DNA of 64,000 bases from Mucilaginibacter sp. CSA2-8R (lineage in GTDB: Bacteria; Bacteroidota; Bacteroidia; Sphingobacteriales; Sphingobacteriaceae), in assembly GCF_038806765.1 (NCBI RefSeq), contig NZ_CP152389.1, forward strand, positions 806,001-870,000. The letters are read 5' to 3'. Made by a program: the position numbers and the translations under genes. This document shows, piece by piece, positions 9,239-18,450 of this stretch. Each line of letters begins with the position of its first letter. Position 1 is the stretch's first letter. The notes beneath the pieces were generated by a model. The model ran no database searches and was not told the origin of the DNA. It saw only the letters and a program-made list of their open reading frames with translations.

Positions 9239-10414
9239 ATGCAACGAATTTTAAGTAAAACCAAAGGCGACCGGTGGATATGGTTGATTGTGATTGTGCT
9301 GTCGGTAATATCATTACTGGCCGTATACAGCTCAACCGGAACGCTGGCATATAAACGAGGAGTAGCTACTGAGTCTATTTTGCTTAAACACCTGTTTATG
9401 ATGATTGGTGGTGGTATACTCATGTACATTTCGCACAAACTCGACTATCGTTATTATGCTGGTATATCAAAAATGTTGATGGTAATTGCTATACCGCTGT
9501 TATTATATACGCTGCTGTTTGGAAGTCATATTAATGGAGCTAGTCGGTGGATAGCTATTCCTGGAACCGGGTTGGGGTTTCAAACATCTGATATTGCTAA
9601 AATTGCGCTTATTACCTATTTAGCGCGTACGTTATCTCGTAAGCAAGAAAACATCAAAGATGTAAAGCAATCATTTCTGCCTATTATGGGGGCGGTTTGC
9701 GTAGTGTTCTTTTTAATTATGTGGGCTAATATGTCTACTGCATTAATGCTGTTTGGGGTAAGTATTTTACTGTTGATTATTGGCCGTATTAGTGTAAAAC
9801 AAATAGCCGTTACCTGCCTAGCCGGTGCAGTGCTGGTTGCGATAGTTGTGTTTTTGGGGCCGCGCCGTCACTTGTATATGACACGTATAGATACTTTTTT
9901 ACATCCGGAAAAGGTGAGTTCGGATAAAAAGTTTCAGGGCGATCATGCCAAAATTGCGATTGCTACAGGTGGTTTGTTTGGTAAAGGTCCTGGTAACAGT
10001 ACCGAACGCAATTTTTTGCCCGAGGCATTTTCAGATGAAATTTATGCCATTATAGTAGAAGAATATGGTTTAATGGGTGGTTTATTTATTATATGTATTT
10101 ACCTGTTCCTGTTATATCGATGTATAAAAATTGTAGCTAAAGCACCCAAGGCCTTCGGTGCATTACTGGCCGCAGGTTTGAGTTTTAGCTTAACTATACA
10201 GGCTTTCGCCAATATGGCGGTAGCAGTAGGCCTAGGCCCGGTAACGGGTGTGCCGCTGCCTTTAGTAAGTATGGGTGGTACATCCATTTTATTCACCAGC
10301 ATAGCTTTCGGTATTATCCTGTCCGTTAGTCGTCATATCGACGAAAACGAGGCGAACAAAAGTAAAGAAGCTAATAAGAAAGTAGTAGTAGGGCAGATTT
10401 TGGAAGTGGCGTAA
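9239..10414 (+). CDS. ftsW: SEDS peptidoglycan glycosyltransferase FtsW
   Basis: FtsW polymerises lipid II into septal glycan and works with FtsI. The 391-residue protein has about ten transmembrane helices and the SEDS signatures: GASRWI near residue 101, FLPEAFSDEIYAIIVEEYG around 258, and GLGPVTGVPLPLVSMGGTS near 330-348. The last motif is typical of FtsW/RodA. Position within the mur genes favours FtsW over RodA. The start ATG at 9239 gives MQRILSKTKGDRWIWL directly before the first membrane helix. Confidence 0.95.
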   Translation: MQRILSKTKGDRWIWLIVIVLSVISLLAVYSSTGTLAYKRGVATESILLKHLFMMIGGGILMYISHKLDYRYYAGISKMLMVIAIPLLLYTLLFGSHINGASRWIAIPGTGLGFQTSDIAKIALITYLARTLSRKQENIKDVKQSFLPIMGAVCVVFFLIMWANMSTALMLFGVSILLLIIGRISVKQIAVTCLAGAVLVAIVVFLGPRRHLYMTRIDTFLHPEKVSSDKKFQGDHAKIAIATGGLFGKGPGNSTERNFLPEAFSDEIYAIIVEEYGLMGGLFIICIYLFLLYRCIKIVAKAPKAFGALLAAGLSFSLTIQAFANMAVAVGLGPVTGVPLPLVSMGGTSILFTSIAFGIILSVSRHIDENEANKSKEANKKVVVGQILEVA

Positions 10415-10486
10415 GCTTAGAACCACGAGCAAAGAACTAAGAGCCAAGGGTCAAGAAAAAATCAAGAATAAAGTAGTAAATAAGTA
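10415..10486. repeat. Degenerate A/G-rich direct repeats before murG
   Basis: The 72-nt ftsW-murG gap contains short degenerate tandem units resembling AAGAGCCAAG / AAGGGTCAAG / AAAATCAAG. It looks like a decayed low-complexity repeat and not like a promoter. Confidence 0.45.
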
Positions 10487-11641
10487 ATGTCAGTCAATCA
10501 GGAAAATACCACCGTTCCAACTCGCCCTTTAGGGGGCAGGGGGCCTCGCATCATCATCAGTGGTGGGGGTACCGGCGGGCATATTTTTCCGGCGGTGGCT
10601 ATCGCCAATGCTTTAAAAAAAATAAATCCCGCAACCGAAATTTTGTTTGTGGGTGCTAACGGCCGCATGGAGATGGAAAAAGTTCCGGCGGCAGGTTATA
10701 AAATTATAGGTTTAGATATTCAGGGCATACAGCGCAAGGCAGTTTGGAAAAATGTAATGTTCCCGATAAAACTGATTACAAGTATAAGTAAGGCAGCATC
10801 AATAATTAAAAACTTTAAACCTGATGCCGCCGTTGGTGTTGGTGGTTATGCATCCGGACCATTATTATACGCCGCCTCGTTAAAAGGGGTGCCAACGCTT
10901 ATTCAGGAGCAAAACTCTTATGCGGGTATTACCAACAAGTGGTTGAGTAAAAAAGCAAGAAAAATTTGTGTTGCTTTTGATGGCATGGATCAGTTTTTTC
11001 CTGTCGAAAAAATCATCAAAACCGGAAACCCGGTTAGGCGTCAATCCGTAGATACCGCAGGTAAACAGCAAGAGGCACTTGCGGCGTTTAAGCTGTCGGC
11101 AAATAAGAGAACTATACTGGTGACCGGCGGTAGCCTGGGCGCGCGTACACTGAACCACAGCCTGCTGGCCGATTTGGATAAGCTCATTGCTGCTGATGTG
11201 CAATTAATCTGGCAAACTGGTAAAGTATACTATAAAGGCATTATTGAAAAGTTGGGCGAAAATTATCATCCCAATATCTGCATACTGGAGTTTTTAAACC
11301 GTATGGATCTTGCTTATGCAGCGGCCGACCTTATTATTTCGCGTGCTGGTGCAGGTACTATAGCGGAGTTGTGCATTGTAGGCAAACCAGTAATACTGGT
11401 ACCATCGCCCAACGTAGCCGAAGATCATCAGACTAAAAATGCCATGGCTTTGGTGCAAACAGATGCAGCATTGTTTGTGGCCGACCGCGATGCCGAGGTG
11501 AAACTTATTCCGCAGGCTTTGCAGCTATTACAGGATAATGCCCGCCAACAAACGTTGGGCAAAAATATCAGTAAACTGGCTTTGCCAAACGCCGATGAGG
11601 TAATAGCACAACATGTGCTAAGCTTAATTAACGGTAAATAA
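10487..11641 (+). CDS. murG: UDP-GlcNAc:lipid I N-acetylglucosaminyltransferase MurG
   Basis: MurG adds GlcNAc to lipid I to make lipid II on the cytoplasmic face. The 384-residue GT-B protein has GGGTGGHIFPAVAIANAL, GVGGYASGP, GNPVR, GGSLGARTLN and SRAGAGTIAEL, all characteristic. About 20 residues precede the usual N-terminus. Codons 12-20 (TRPLGGRGP) come from a palindromic repeat like the one in murD. An in-frame TAA lies two codons before the ATG, and no other ATG precedes the conserved core, so this start is well supported. Confidence 0.96.
   Translation: MSVNQENTTVPTRPLGGRGPRIIISGGGTGGHIFPAVAIANALKKINPATEILFVGANGRMEMEKVPAAGYKIIGLDIQGIQRKAVWKNVMFPIKLITSISKAASIIKNFKPDAAVGVGGYASGPLLYAASLKGVPTLIQEQNSYAGITNKWLSKKARKICVAFDGMDQFFPVEKIIKTGNPVRRQSVDTAGKQQEALAAFKLSANKRTILVTGGSLGARTLNHSLLADLDKLIAADVQLIWQTGKVYYKGIIEKLGENYHPNICILEFLNRMDLAYAAADLIISRAGAGTIAELCIVGKPVILVPSPNVAEDHQTKNAMALVQTDAALFVADRDAEVKLIPQALQLLQDNARQQTLGKNISKLALPNADEVIAQHVLSLINGK
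10521..10544 (+). repeat. GC-rich palindromic repeat, copy 3 (inside murG 5' end)
   Basis: This 24-nt block matches copy 2 in murD at about 20 of 24 positions. It is read one frame over from murD. In the murD frame it would give an in-frame TAG, so murG uses a frame that avoids the stop. As in murD, the element begins at about codon 12. Confidence 0.75.
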
Positions 11642-11667
11642 ATTAAAACAGAACAGAAGATTATATA

Positions 11668-13035
11668 ATGTTAGAACTGGGTAACATAAAGCAAGTGTAT
11701 TTGATTGGAATTGGCGGTATAGGCATGAGTGGCCTGGCCCGTTATTTCAATCATTTGGGCTGTTTAGTATGCGGTTACGACAAAACTTCAACACCATTAA
11801 CCGATACGTTAGTGCACGAAGGCATCGCTGTTATTTTTGAGGATGATAGTAGTCTGATACCATCAGATTTTACAAAGCCTGACGATGCTACCTTGGTTAT
11901 CTATACACCGGCTGTTCCTAACAACTCTGTTATTCTTCATTTTTTCAGGCAGGCAAGGTTTGATTTATACAAGCGGTCGCAGGTGTTAGGCATCATTAGC
12001 AAAGGTATGTTTACCGTAGCGGTAGCCGGTACACACGGCAAAACCACTACATCCAGCCTTATTGCTCATCTGTTAACCGAAGCAGGCAAAAGCTGCAGTG
12101 CATTTTTAGGAGGTATTGCTACTAATTTTGAGAGTAACGTAGTATACGGAAACTCAAATCTTATGGTAGTGGAGGCCGATGAATATGATCGTTCGTTTTT
12201 GACATTACACCCAGACATTGCGGTAATTACATCAATGGACGCCGATCATTTGGATATTTACGGCGACCATGAAAATCTGGCCGATTCGTTCAGGATGTTT
12301 GCTTCGCAGATTAAAAGCGGAGGGCAGCTGATTGCCAAGCAAGGCTTGCCTTTAAAGCATCAGTTTATCAGCTATACCATTGGTGCAGAAGCAGCTGATG
12401 CCGTTGGGCATAACATCAGGGTAGAGAGTGGCAGCTTTTATTTTGATTTTGTAAGTGGTGATATCACTATTACAGATATTAAGCTGGGTTTACCCGGCTT
12501 GCATAATATAGAAAATGCCGTAGCTGCTATTCAGGTAGCATTGTACATGAATATTGACACGGAGATTATTAAAGCAGCGCTGGCATCTTTTAAGGGCGTA
12601 AAGCGCCGGTTTGAGTATGTGGTAAAAACAGAACGTCATATTTATATTGATGATTATGCACATCATCCCGAAGAGTTAAAAGCCTGCATTAGTTCGGTAA
12701 AACGGCTTTATCCTAACGTTAAGTTAACGGCAGTTTTTCAGCCGCATTTATATACCCGTACACGCGACTTTGCCGACGGTTTTGCCGAGGCCCTGGATAT
12801 GGCCGACGAGTTGCTGATGCTGGATGTTTATCCGGCCCGCGAATTGCCCATTGCCGGCATTGATGCGAGCACTATATTAGATAAAATGCAGTTGCAACAA
12901 AAACAGTTTTTAGGAAAAGCAGAAGTAGTAGCTTATGTAAGGCAGCAGCGGCCTCAATTATTGTTAACAGTAGGTGCAGGAGATATTGATCAGTTGGTTG
13001 AACCATTAAAACGAGCTTTAGAAGATGTGGCGTAA
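11668..13035 (+). CDS. murC: UDP-MurNAc:L-alanine ligase MurC
   Basis: MurC joins L-alanine to UDP-MurNAc, the first step in building the stem peptide. The 455-residue product shows GIGGIGMSGLA at the N-terminus, the P-loop GTHGKTTTSSLI near residue 119 and the C-terminal DDYAHHPEEL motif near residue 329. The length is normal for the family. It starts 26 nt after murG and overlaps ftsQ by 11 nt, so translation of ftsQ is probably coupled. Confidence 0.97.
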   Translation: MLELGNIKQVYLIGIGGIGMSGLARYFNHLGCLVCGYDKTSTPLTDTLVHEGIAVIFEDDSSLIPSDFTKPDDATLVIYTPAVPNNSVILHFFRQARFDLYKRSQVLGIISKGMFTVAVAGTHGKTTTSSLIAHLLTEAGKSCSAFLGGIATNFESNVVYGNSNLMVVEADEYDRSFLTLHPDIAVITSMDADHLDIYGDHENLADSFRMFASQIKSGGQLIAKQGLPLKHQFISYTIGAEAADAVGHNIRVESGSFYFDFVSGDITITDIKLGLPGLHNIENAVAAIQVALYMNIDTEIIKAALASFKGVKRRFEYVVKTERHIYIDDYAHHPEELKACISSVKRLYPNVKLTAVFQPHLYTRTRDFADGFAEALDMADELLMLDVYPARELPIAGIDASTILDKMQLQQKQFLGKAEVVAYVRQQRPQLLLTVGAGDIDQLVEPLKRALEDVA

Positions 13036-13903
13036 CATAGCTTGGAAAAAAGTTGCTATAGGTTTTGGCTGGCTCGCAAGCCTGGCTGGCTTAGCGGTGC
13101 TCATGAGCTTCATTGAACTTAAAAAAGCCGGCGTAGTATGTACAGGTGTTAAAGTTTATATACCCGGCAACGAATATTTTATTGACCGAAAAGAGGTTGA
13201 CCGCATTTTGCAGCTAAGCAGCTACTCTTTGGTGGGCCGCAAAATGGAAGGTATTAATATTCATAACCTTGAAAAAAAGCTGCAGGCTAATCCTTACATC
13301 GCATCGGCTAAGGTTTATGCTGATATGGATGGTTTAATTAGGGTCGAAATTACGCAACGTCATCCGGTACTTAGAGTAATGAACCGTTTTGATCAGGATT
13401 TTTATGTTGATGAACACGGCTTTAAAATACCATTGTCGCAAAACTTTACCGCACCTGTGCTGGCGGCCAACGGTTACATTGATGAGCTTTTTGCCAATCG
13501 TATTGACACCTTGCATACCGGTTTAGCTAAAGAGATTTTTAAAACGGTACAGTTTATAAAAAAAGATACGTTGTGGAACGCACAGATCGGGCAGATATAT
13601 GTTAATGAAGCGCACGAAATAGAGTTAGTACCGCGTGTTGGTAATCACAAAATACTGTTAGGTAACGCCGACTCGCTGAGTACCAAATTTCATAACCTAG
13701 AGATATTTTATAAACAAGCCTTGCCTCAGGTAGGTTGGGACAAATACCGGATGATTAACATCAAGTATGCCAACCAGGTGGTAGGAATAAAAACAGATAG
13801 TGTGATGGCCGATAGTGCAGCTAAACGCCGGATAGCAACTATTAAAAAAGATACAGCAATAATTAAACAAAACTCAATAAAAGATACAACATCCCAATTA
13901 TAA
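13025..13903 (+). CDS. ftsQ: Cell division protein FtsQ
   Basis: FtsQ is a bitopic divisome protein linking early and late components. The 292-residue product has one N-terminal transmembrane helix (about 9-28), a POTRA-like segment (about 40-110; the SSYSLVGRKMEGINIHNLEKKL region) and the beta domain beyond. The call rests on fold layout and on position between murC and ftsA, because FtsQ sequences diverge strongly. The C-terminus is a lysine/aspartate/isoleucine-rich tail. Confidence 0.88.
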   Translation: MWRNIAWKKVAIGFGWLASLAGLAVLMSFIELKKAGVVCTGVKVYIPGNEYFIDRKEVDRILQLSSYSLVGRKMEGINIHNLEKKLQANPYIASAKVYADMDGLIRVEITQRHPVLRVMNRFDQDFYVDEHGFKIPLSQNFTAPVLAANGYIDELFANRIDTLHTGLAKEIFKTVQFIKKDTLWNAQIGQIYVNEAHEIELVPRVGNHKILLGNADSLSTKFHNLEIFYKQALPQVGWDKYRMINIKYANQVVGIKTDSVMADSAAKRRIATIKKDTAIIKQNSIKDTTSQL

Positions 13904-13910
13904 GTTATTT

Positions 13911-15254
13911 ATGGAAAAGAGCATATCGCAAGAAAAGAGTTCGCCTATCGTAGTAGGACTCGACATTGGTACAACAAAGATTTGCGTAATTGTAGGCCGC
14001 AGAAGCAAGAATGGAAAGATAGAGGTACTTGGAATTGGTAAGGCCGAGTCGGCAGGCGTTACCCGTGGGATGGTATCAAACATTGACAAAACAGTACAAG
14101 GTATAAATCAGGCAGTTGACGTAGCCGGTTCACAATCAAACGTTGAGATACGTATAGTAAACGTGGGTATTGCCGGTCAGCATATTAAGAGCTTACAGCA
14201 CCGCGGTTTAATTACCCGCCGTGATTTAAACTCTGAGATTGGCCGCAAGGATATTGATAAACTGATTGAGGATATGTATAACCTGGTGATGCCGCCGGGA
14301 GAGGAGATTATTCATGTATTACCGCAGGAGTTTACGGTAGATAACGAGCCTGGAATCAAAGATCCGATTGGGATGTCGGGGGTAAGGCTTGAAGCTAATT
14401 TCCATATTATATCAGGTCAGGTTACTGCAATCAAAAATATCGTGAAGTGTGTAGCTAAGGCCGAGCTGGAAAGCCAGGAACTGATTCTGGAGCCATTAGC
14501 TTCGTCTGAGTCTGTACTAAGCGAAGAAGAGAAAGAAGCTGGTGTTGTGTTGGTAGATATTGGTGGTGGTACAACCGACGTGGCTATTTTTCATGAGGGT
14601 ATCATCCGTCATACCGCTGTAATTCCGTTTGGTGGTAACAGCATCACCGAAGACATCCGCGAAGGATGCTCGGTAATGCGCAATATTGCCGAACAGTTAA
14701 AAGTAAGATTTGGCTCGGCACTGGCTGACGAGAATAAGGAGAACGAGATTGTATGTGTACCTGGTTTACGTGGCCGCGAAGCCAAAGAAATTTCGGTAAA
14801 AAACCTGGCCTACATTATTCAAGCCCGTATTGAGGAAATTATTGAACACGTTTACTACGAAATCAAATCATCCGGATACGAGAAAAAATTGATTGCTGGT
14901 ATAGTAATCACCGGTGGTGGTGCTCAGTTAAAACATTTAACTCAGTTAGTGGAGTATGTTACCGGGTTAGATTGCCGTATTGGCTACCCCAACGAGCATC
15001 TGGCTAAAAATGAGGTACTGCCAAAAGCTACTTATGAAGAATTGCAGAGCCCAACTTTTGCTACAGGTATAGGCTTGTTAATTAAGGGTATTCAAAAAAT
15101 GGAATACAATAACCAAACGCTAAATCAGTCGGAACCCAAAGCACAAAAGGCCAAATATACCGACGAGCGTAAGTTTGGATTATTAGGCAAAATCTTAGAA
15201 ACCGGCAAAAAATTTATTAAAGACGATATCAAAGACGAAGACTTTTTAAAGTAG
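13911..15254 (+). CDS. ftsA: Cell division actin homologue FtsA
   Basis: FtsA is the actin-like ATPase that tethers FtsZ filaments to the membrane. The 447-residue product has the phosphate-1 loop VVGLDIGTTKICVIVG, the SHS2-containing insertion, the phosphate-2 segment VLVDIGGGTTDVAIF near residue 213 and the adenosine motif ITGGGAQLKHL. A C-terminal amphipathic helix (LLGKILETGKKFIKDDI) fits membrane targeting. It lies 7 nt after ftsQ. Confidence 0.97.
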   Translation: MEKSISQEKSSPIVVGLDIGTTKICVIVGRRSKNGKIEVLGIGKAESAGVTRGMVSNIDKTVQGINQAVDVAGSQSNVEIRIVNVGIAGQHIKSLQHRGLITRRDLNSEIGRKDIDKLIEDMYNLVMPPGEEIIHVLPQEFTVDNEPGIKDPIGMSGVRLEANFHIISGQVTAIKNIVKCVAKAELESQELILEPLASSESVLSEEEKEAGVVLVDIGGGTTDVAIFHEGIIRHTAVIPFGGNSITEDIREGCSVMRNIAEQLKVRFGSALADENKENEIVCVPGLRGREAKEISVKNLAYIIQARIEEIIEHVYYEIKSSGYEKKLIAGIVITGGGAQLKHLTQLVEYVTGLDCRIGYPNEHLAKNEVLPKATYEELQSPTFATGIGLLIKGIQKMEYNNQTLNQSEPKAQKAKYTDERKFGLLGKILETGKKFIKDDIKDEDFLK

Positions 15255-15457
15255 TAGTAATTGATCAAATCAAAATATAATTAGAAAACGGTAGAGGCAA
15301 TATTTACTAATAAGATAAGTTTTAAAACAAAACATTAAAGGAAATAGCGGGCTGAAAAATGTTAATTTTTCTAAAAATATTCCCTTAAAAAAGTCTTATT
15401 ATTACATACTAAAATAAAAAGTATCCATCGATTCACATATCCCTGAAAATAAGTATC
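15255..15457. other. ftsA-ftsZ intergenic region
   Basis: This 203-bp, very AT-rich spacer probably carries an extra promoter for ftsZ. I see no perfect TAnnTTTG box and no coding capacity. It is the longest gap inside the division gene block. Confidence 0.45.
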
Positions 15458-17041
15458 ATGCAGTTTGAGATGTTAAAAGAAAAGTCGTCGATCATCAAAG
15501 TAGTTGGTGTTGGCGGCGGTGGCGGTAACGCGGTGAACCATATGTACAAGCAAGGTATAACCGGGGTTGACTTCATTATTTGCAACACAGATGCGCAGGC
15601 ACTCGAGTTAAGCCCTATACCTAATAAGGTACAATTAGGCGCCAGCTTAACCGAAGGGATGGGAGCTGGTTCGATACCCGAGGTTGGTAAAAACTCGGCA
15701 ATCGAAAATATCGAGGATGTGAAACAAATGCTGGGCAGCAACACCAAAATGTTGTTTATTACTGCTGGTATGGGTGGTGGTACCGGTACAGGTGCAAGCC
15801 CTATTATTGCCAAAGCAGCCCGCGAAATGGATATCTTGACTGTAGGTATTGTAACTACTCCTTTTTCTTTTGAAGGCAAGCGCCGTAAAATGCAGGCCGA
15901 AGAAGGTTTAGAGGAACTGAAAAAGTATGTGGATTCTTTTCTGGTAATTTCTAATGATAAAATGCGTCAGATCTTTGGTAACCTTACCTTAGGTTCAGCA
16001 TTTGCTCAGGCCGATGATATTTTAACTACTGCAGCAAAAGGGATAGCTGAAATTATTACTCATCCGGGCTATATCAACGTCGACTTTAAAGACGTTCGTA
16101 CCGTGATGAAAGATAGTGGTGTAGCCATCATGGGTAGCTATTCTGCCGATGGTGACAACCGTGCTTCGCGTGCGGTAGAAGGCGCACTGTCTTCTCCGTT
16201 ATTGAAAGATAACCAAATTGAAGGTGCCCGTTACATCCTGTTAAACATCAGTTCGGGCAGCGACCAGGAGGTTACTATGGATGAAGTAAGCATCATTACT
16301 GATTACATTCAGGAAGAAGCCGGCTTAGCTGCCGACCTGATCTGGGGTAACTGTATCGACGAATCTTTGGGTAACAAGATATCGGTAACCATTATAGCTA
16401 CAGGTTTCCAAACTAAAGATGAGCGCGAGAAGGAAGTTAGCAATAAGAAAGTTGTTTCTATGCTGATGCCCGAAAATACACCATTAGTAAAACCGGTTAA
16501 TGAATTTATCAAACCATCGGTTAAAGAAGAGCCTGCGGCTAAGGTGGTAACCTCACAGCAAAAGCAAAATGGCTTATTCGATTTGCTGGCCCATGGCGAG
16601 CAAGAAGCTAAGGTGGTGCGTCATAACCTGATGGATGAGGAGCCGGAAACAGCTTCTGAATCAGAACCTGACGATTTGGTTTATAAGGTTACTGATAGCG
16701 TAATGAATTTTGAGCCTGTTAACGAACCTGCACCTGTACAACAGCCTCAGCCACAACCTGAGCCTGTAAGTGCCGACGAAAGCAAGACTAACGAATCTAT
16801 TGAGGAGCAGTTACGCAAATCGCGTGAACGCATTATGCGTTTAAAAGATCTGAGCATGAAATTGCGTAACGGCAACATCCAGGAACTGGAAAACGTACCT
16901 GCTTACAAGCGTAAAGAAATTTCGTTACAACAGACTCCAGCATCTAACGAAAGCCAGATTTCAAAGTTTTCATTGTCCGAAAACGATGGTAATCCAGAGA
17001 TCCGAAAAAACAATTCGTTTCTGCACGATAACGTAGACTAA
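15458..17041 (+). CDS. ftsZ: Cell division GTPase FtsZ
   Basis: FtsZ is the tubulin-like GTPase of the Z-ring. The 527-residue product has the nucleotide-binding VGVGGGGGNAVNHM, the tubulin signature GMGGGTGTGASP and the T7-loop region FADVRT-like FKDVRTVMKD. The polymerising core ends near residue 325. A long, acidic, proline/glutamine-rich linker follows, then a conserved Bacteroidota-type C-terminus (EIRKNNSFLHDNVD). It is longer than E. coli FtsZ (383) because of this linker. A strong terminator follows. Confidence 0.98.
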   Translation: MQFEMLKEKSSIIKVVGVGGGGGNAVNHMYKQGITGVDFIICNTDAQALELSPIPNKVQLGASLTEGMGAGSIPEVGKNSAIENIEDVKQMLGSNTKMLFITAGMGGGTGTGASPIIAKAAREMDILTVGIVTTPFSFEGKRRKMQAEEGLEELKKYVDSFLVISNDKMRQIFGNLTLGSAFAQADDILTTAAKGIAEIITHPGYINVDFKDVRTVMKDSGVAIMGSYSADGDNRASRAVEGALSSPLLKDNQIEGARYILLNISSGSDQEVTMDEVSIITDYIQEEAGLAADLIWGNCIDESLGNKISVTIIATGFQTKDEREKEVSNKKVVSMLMPENTPLVKPVNEFIKPSVKEEPAAKVVTSQQKQNGLFDLLAHGEQEAKVVRHNLMDEEPETASESEPDDLVYKVTDSVMNFEPVNEPAPVQQPQPQPEPVSADESKTNESIEEQLRKSRERIMRLKDLSMKLRNGNIQELENVPAYKRKEISLQQTPASNESQISKFSLSENDGNPEIRKNNSFLHDNVD

Positions 17042-17057
17042 TTGTAAAATATTGATA

Positions 17058-17097
17058 AAAAGGGTTTTGTGTAAATATGCACAAAGCCCTTTTTTCG
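17058..17097 (+). terminator. Rho-independent terminator after ftsZ
   Basis: A 10-bp stem (GGGTTTTGTG paired with CACAAAGCCC, one G-U) with an 8-nt loop is followed by TTTTTT. It probably ends the dcw transcript. Confidence 0.85.
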
Positions 17098-17126
17098 TTA
17101 TAAGCTATTATAAAAAGTTATAACCA

Positions 17127-17157
17127 TTGTTTGCCTTTTTATATTCTGTTATATTTG
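17127..17157 (+). promoter_or_regulatory. Bacteroidota-type promoter before the oxoamine synthase
   Basis: A perfect -7 box TATATTTG (17150-17157) is preceded by TTG at 17127 with a 20-bp spacer. The gene's TTG start is 26 nt downstream. Confidence 0.65.
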
Positions 17158-17183
17158 TACGGATATTATAGATTAAGATTACA

Positions 17184-18431
17184 TTGGATTTATTTGACAA
17201 AATATCAAAGAACCTTGGTGGCCCCATCGGTCAGCACCAAAAATGGTCACATGGTTATTTTTCATTTCCAAAGCTGGAAGGGGAGATATCTGCACATATG
17301 ATGTTTAATGGCAAAGAACATTTAGTTTGGAGCCTTAATAACTATTTAGGATTAGCCAATCATCCCGAGGTGCGCCAAGCCGATGCGCAAGCCGCTGCTG
17401 ATTATGGGATGGCATACCCTATGGGTGCCCGCATGATGTCGGGTAATACCAAGCAGCACGAAGCTTTGGAGAAAGGCCTGGCTGAGTTTGTGGGTATGGA
17501 AGATGCTTTTCTGCTAAATTACGGTTACCAGGGTATGGTATCAATTGTTGATACACTGGTTGACCGTAACGATGTAATTGTTTATGATGCCGAGTCTCAT
17601 GCCTGTATTATTGATGGCGTGCGCCTGCACATGGGTAAGCGTTTTGTTTACCAGCATAATGACATGGCCAGTTTTGAAAAACAACTGGAGCGGGCTACCA
17701 AGCTTACTGACCAAAGTGGTGGTGGCATCCTGGTAATTACTGAAGGTGTTTTTGGTATGTCGGGTGCACAAGGTAAACTGAAAGAGATTGTAGCGCTTAA
17801 ACAAAAATATAACTTCCGCTTGTTGATTGATGATGCTCATGGCTTTGGTACTATGGGTAAAACCGGTGCTGGCACGCACGAAGAGCAGGATTGTATTGAG
17901 GATATTGATGTATACTTTGGTACGTTTGCAAAATCAATGGCGGGCATAGGTGCGTTTGTTGCAGCTAAAAAAGATATTGTTGCCTTTTTACGTTATAATA
18001 TGCGTTCTCAAACATTTGCAAAGGCTTTGCCTATGCCAATGGTAATTGGTTTGCAAAAACGTTTTGAATTGCTTAAATCAAAACCCGAACTGCGTGAAAA
18101 GCTCTGGACTGTTGCCCGCACTTTGCAAAACGGCTTAAGGGAACGTGGATTTGATATTGGTATCACTAATACCATGGTAACTCCTGTATTTTTAAAAGGA
18201 GATTTGTTTGAGGCTACCAGCCTTACCCGCGACTTGCGTGAAAACTATGGTATCTTCTGTTCGATCGTGGTATATCCGGTAATCCCGAAAGGGTTAATCA
18301 TTTTGCGATTAATTCCAACTGCTACACACAGCCTGGAAGATGTTCAACGTACACTGGATGCTTACAGTGAAGTAGCCCTGAAGCTAAAAGAGGGTTACTA
18401 CAAAGAAGATAAAGCAGCAGTTTTAGCTTAA
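17184..18431 (+). CDS. PLP-dependent alpha-oxoamine synthase family protein
   Basis: This 415-residue fold-type I PLP enzyme belongs to the family of serine palmitoyltransferase, 2-amino-3-ketobutyrate CoA ligase and BioF, which condense an amino acid with an acyl-CoA. LNNYLGLANHPEV, LIDDAHGFGTMGKTG and the PLP-lysine motif FGTFAKSMAGIG support the family. The exact substrate cannot be read from the sequence; sphingolipid synthesis is plausible in this phylum. The start must be TTG at 17184: an in-frame TAG lies at 17169, no ATG lies between, and the first ATG would remove about 37 residues that look like a genuine N-terminus. Confidence 0.86.
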   Translation: MDLFDKISKNLGGPIGQHQKWSHGYFSFPKLEGEISAHMMFNGKEHLVWSLNNYLGLANHPEVRQADAQAAADYGMAYPMGARMMSGNTKQHEALEKGLAEFVGMEDAFLLNYGYQGMVSIVDTLVDRNDVIVYDAESHACIIDGVRLHMGKRFVYQHNDMASFEKQLERATKLTDQSGGGILVITEGVFGMSGAQGKLKEIVALKQKYNFRLLIDDAHGFGTMGKTGAGTHEEQDCIEDIDVYFGTFAKSMAGIGAFVAAKKDIVAFLRYNMRSQTFAKALPMPMVIGLQKRFELLKSKPELREKLWTVARTLQNGLRERGFDIGITNTMVTPVFLKGDLFEATSLTRDLRENYGIFCSIVVYPVIPKGLIILRLIPTATHSLEDVQRTLDAYSEVALKLKEGYYKEDKAAVLA

Positions 18432-18450
18432 TTACATATCAGGATCTGCC

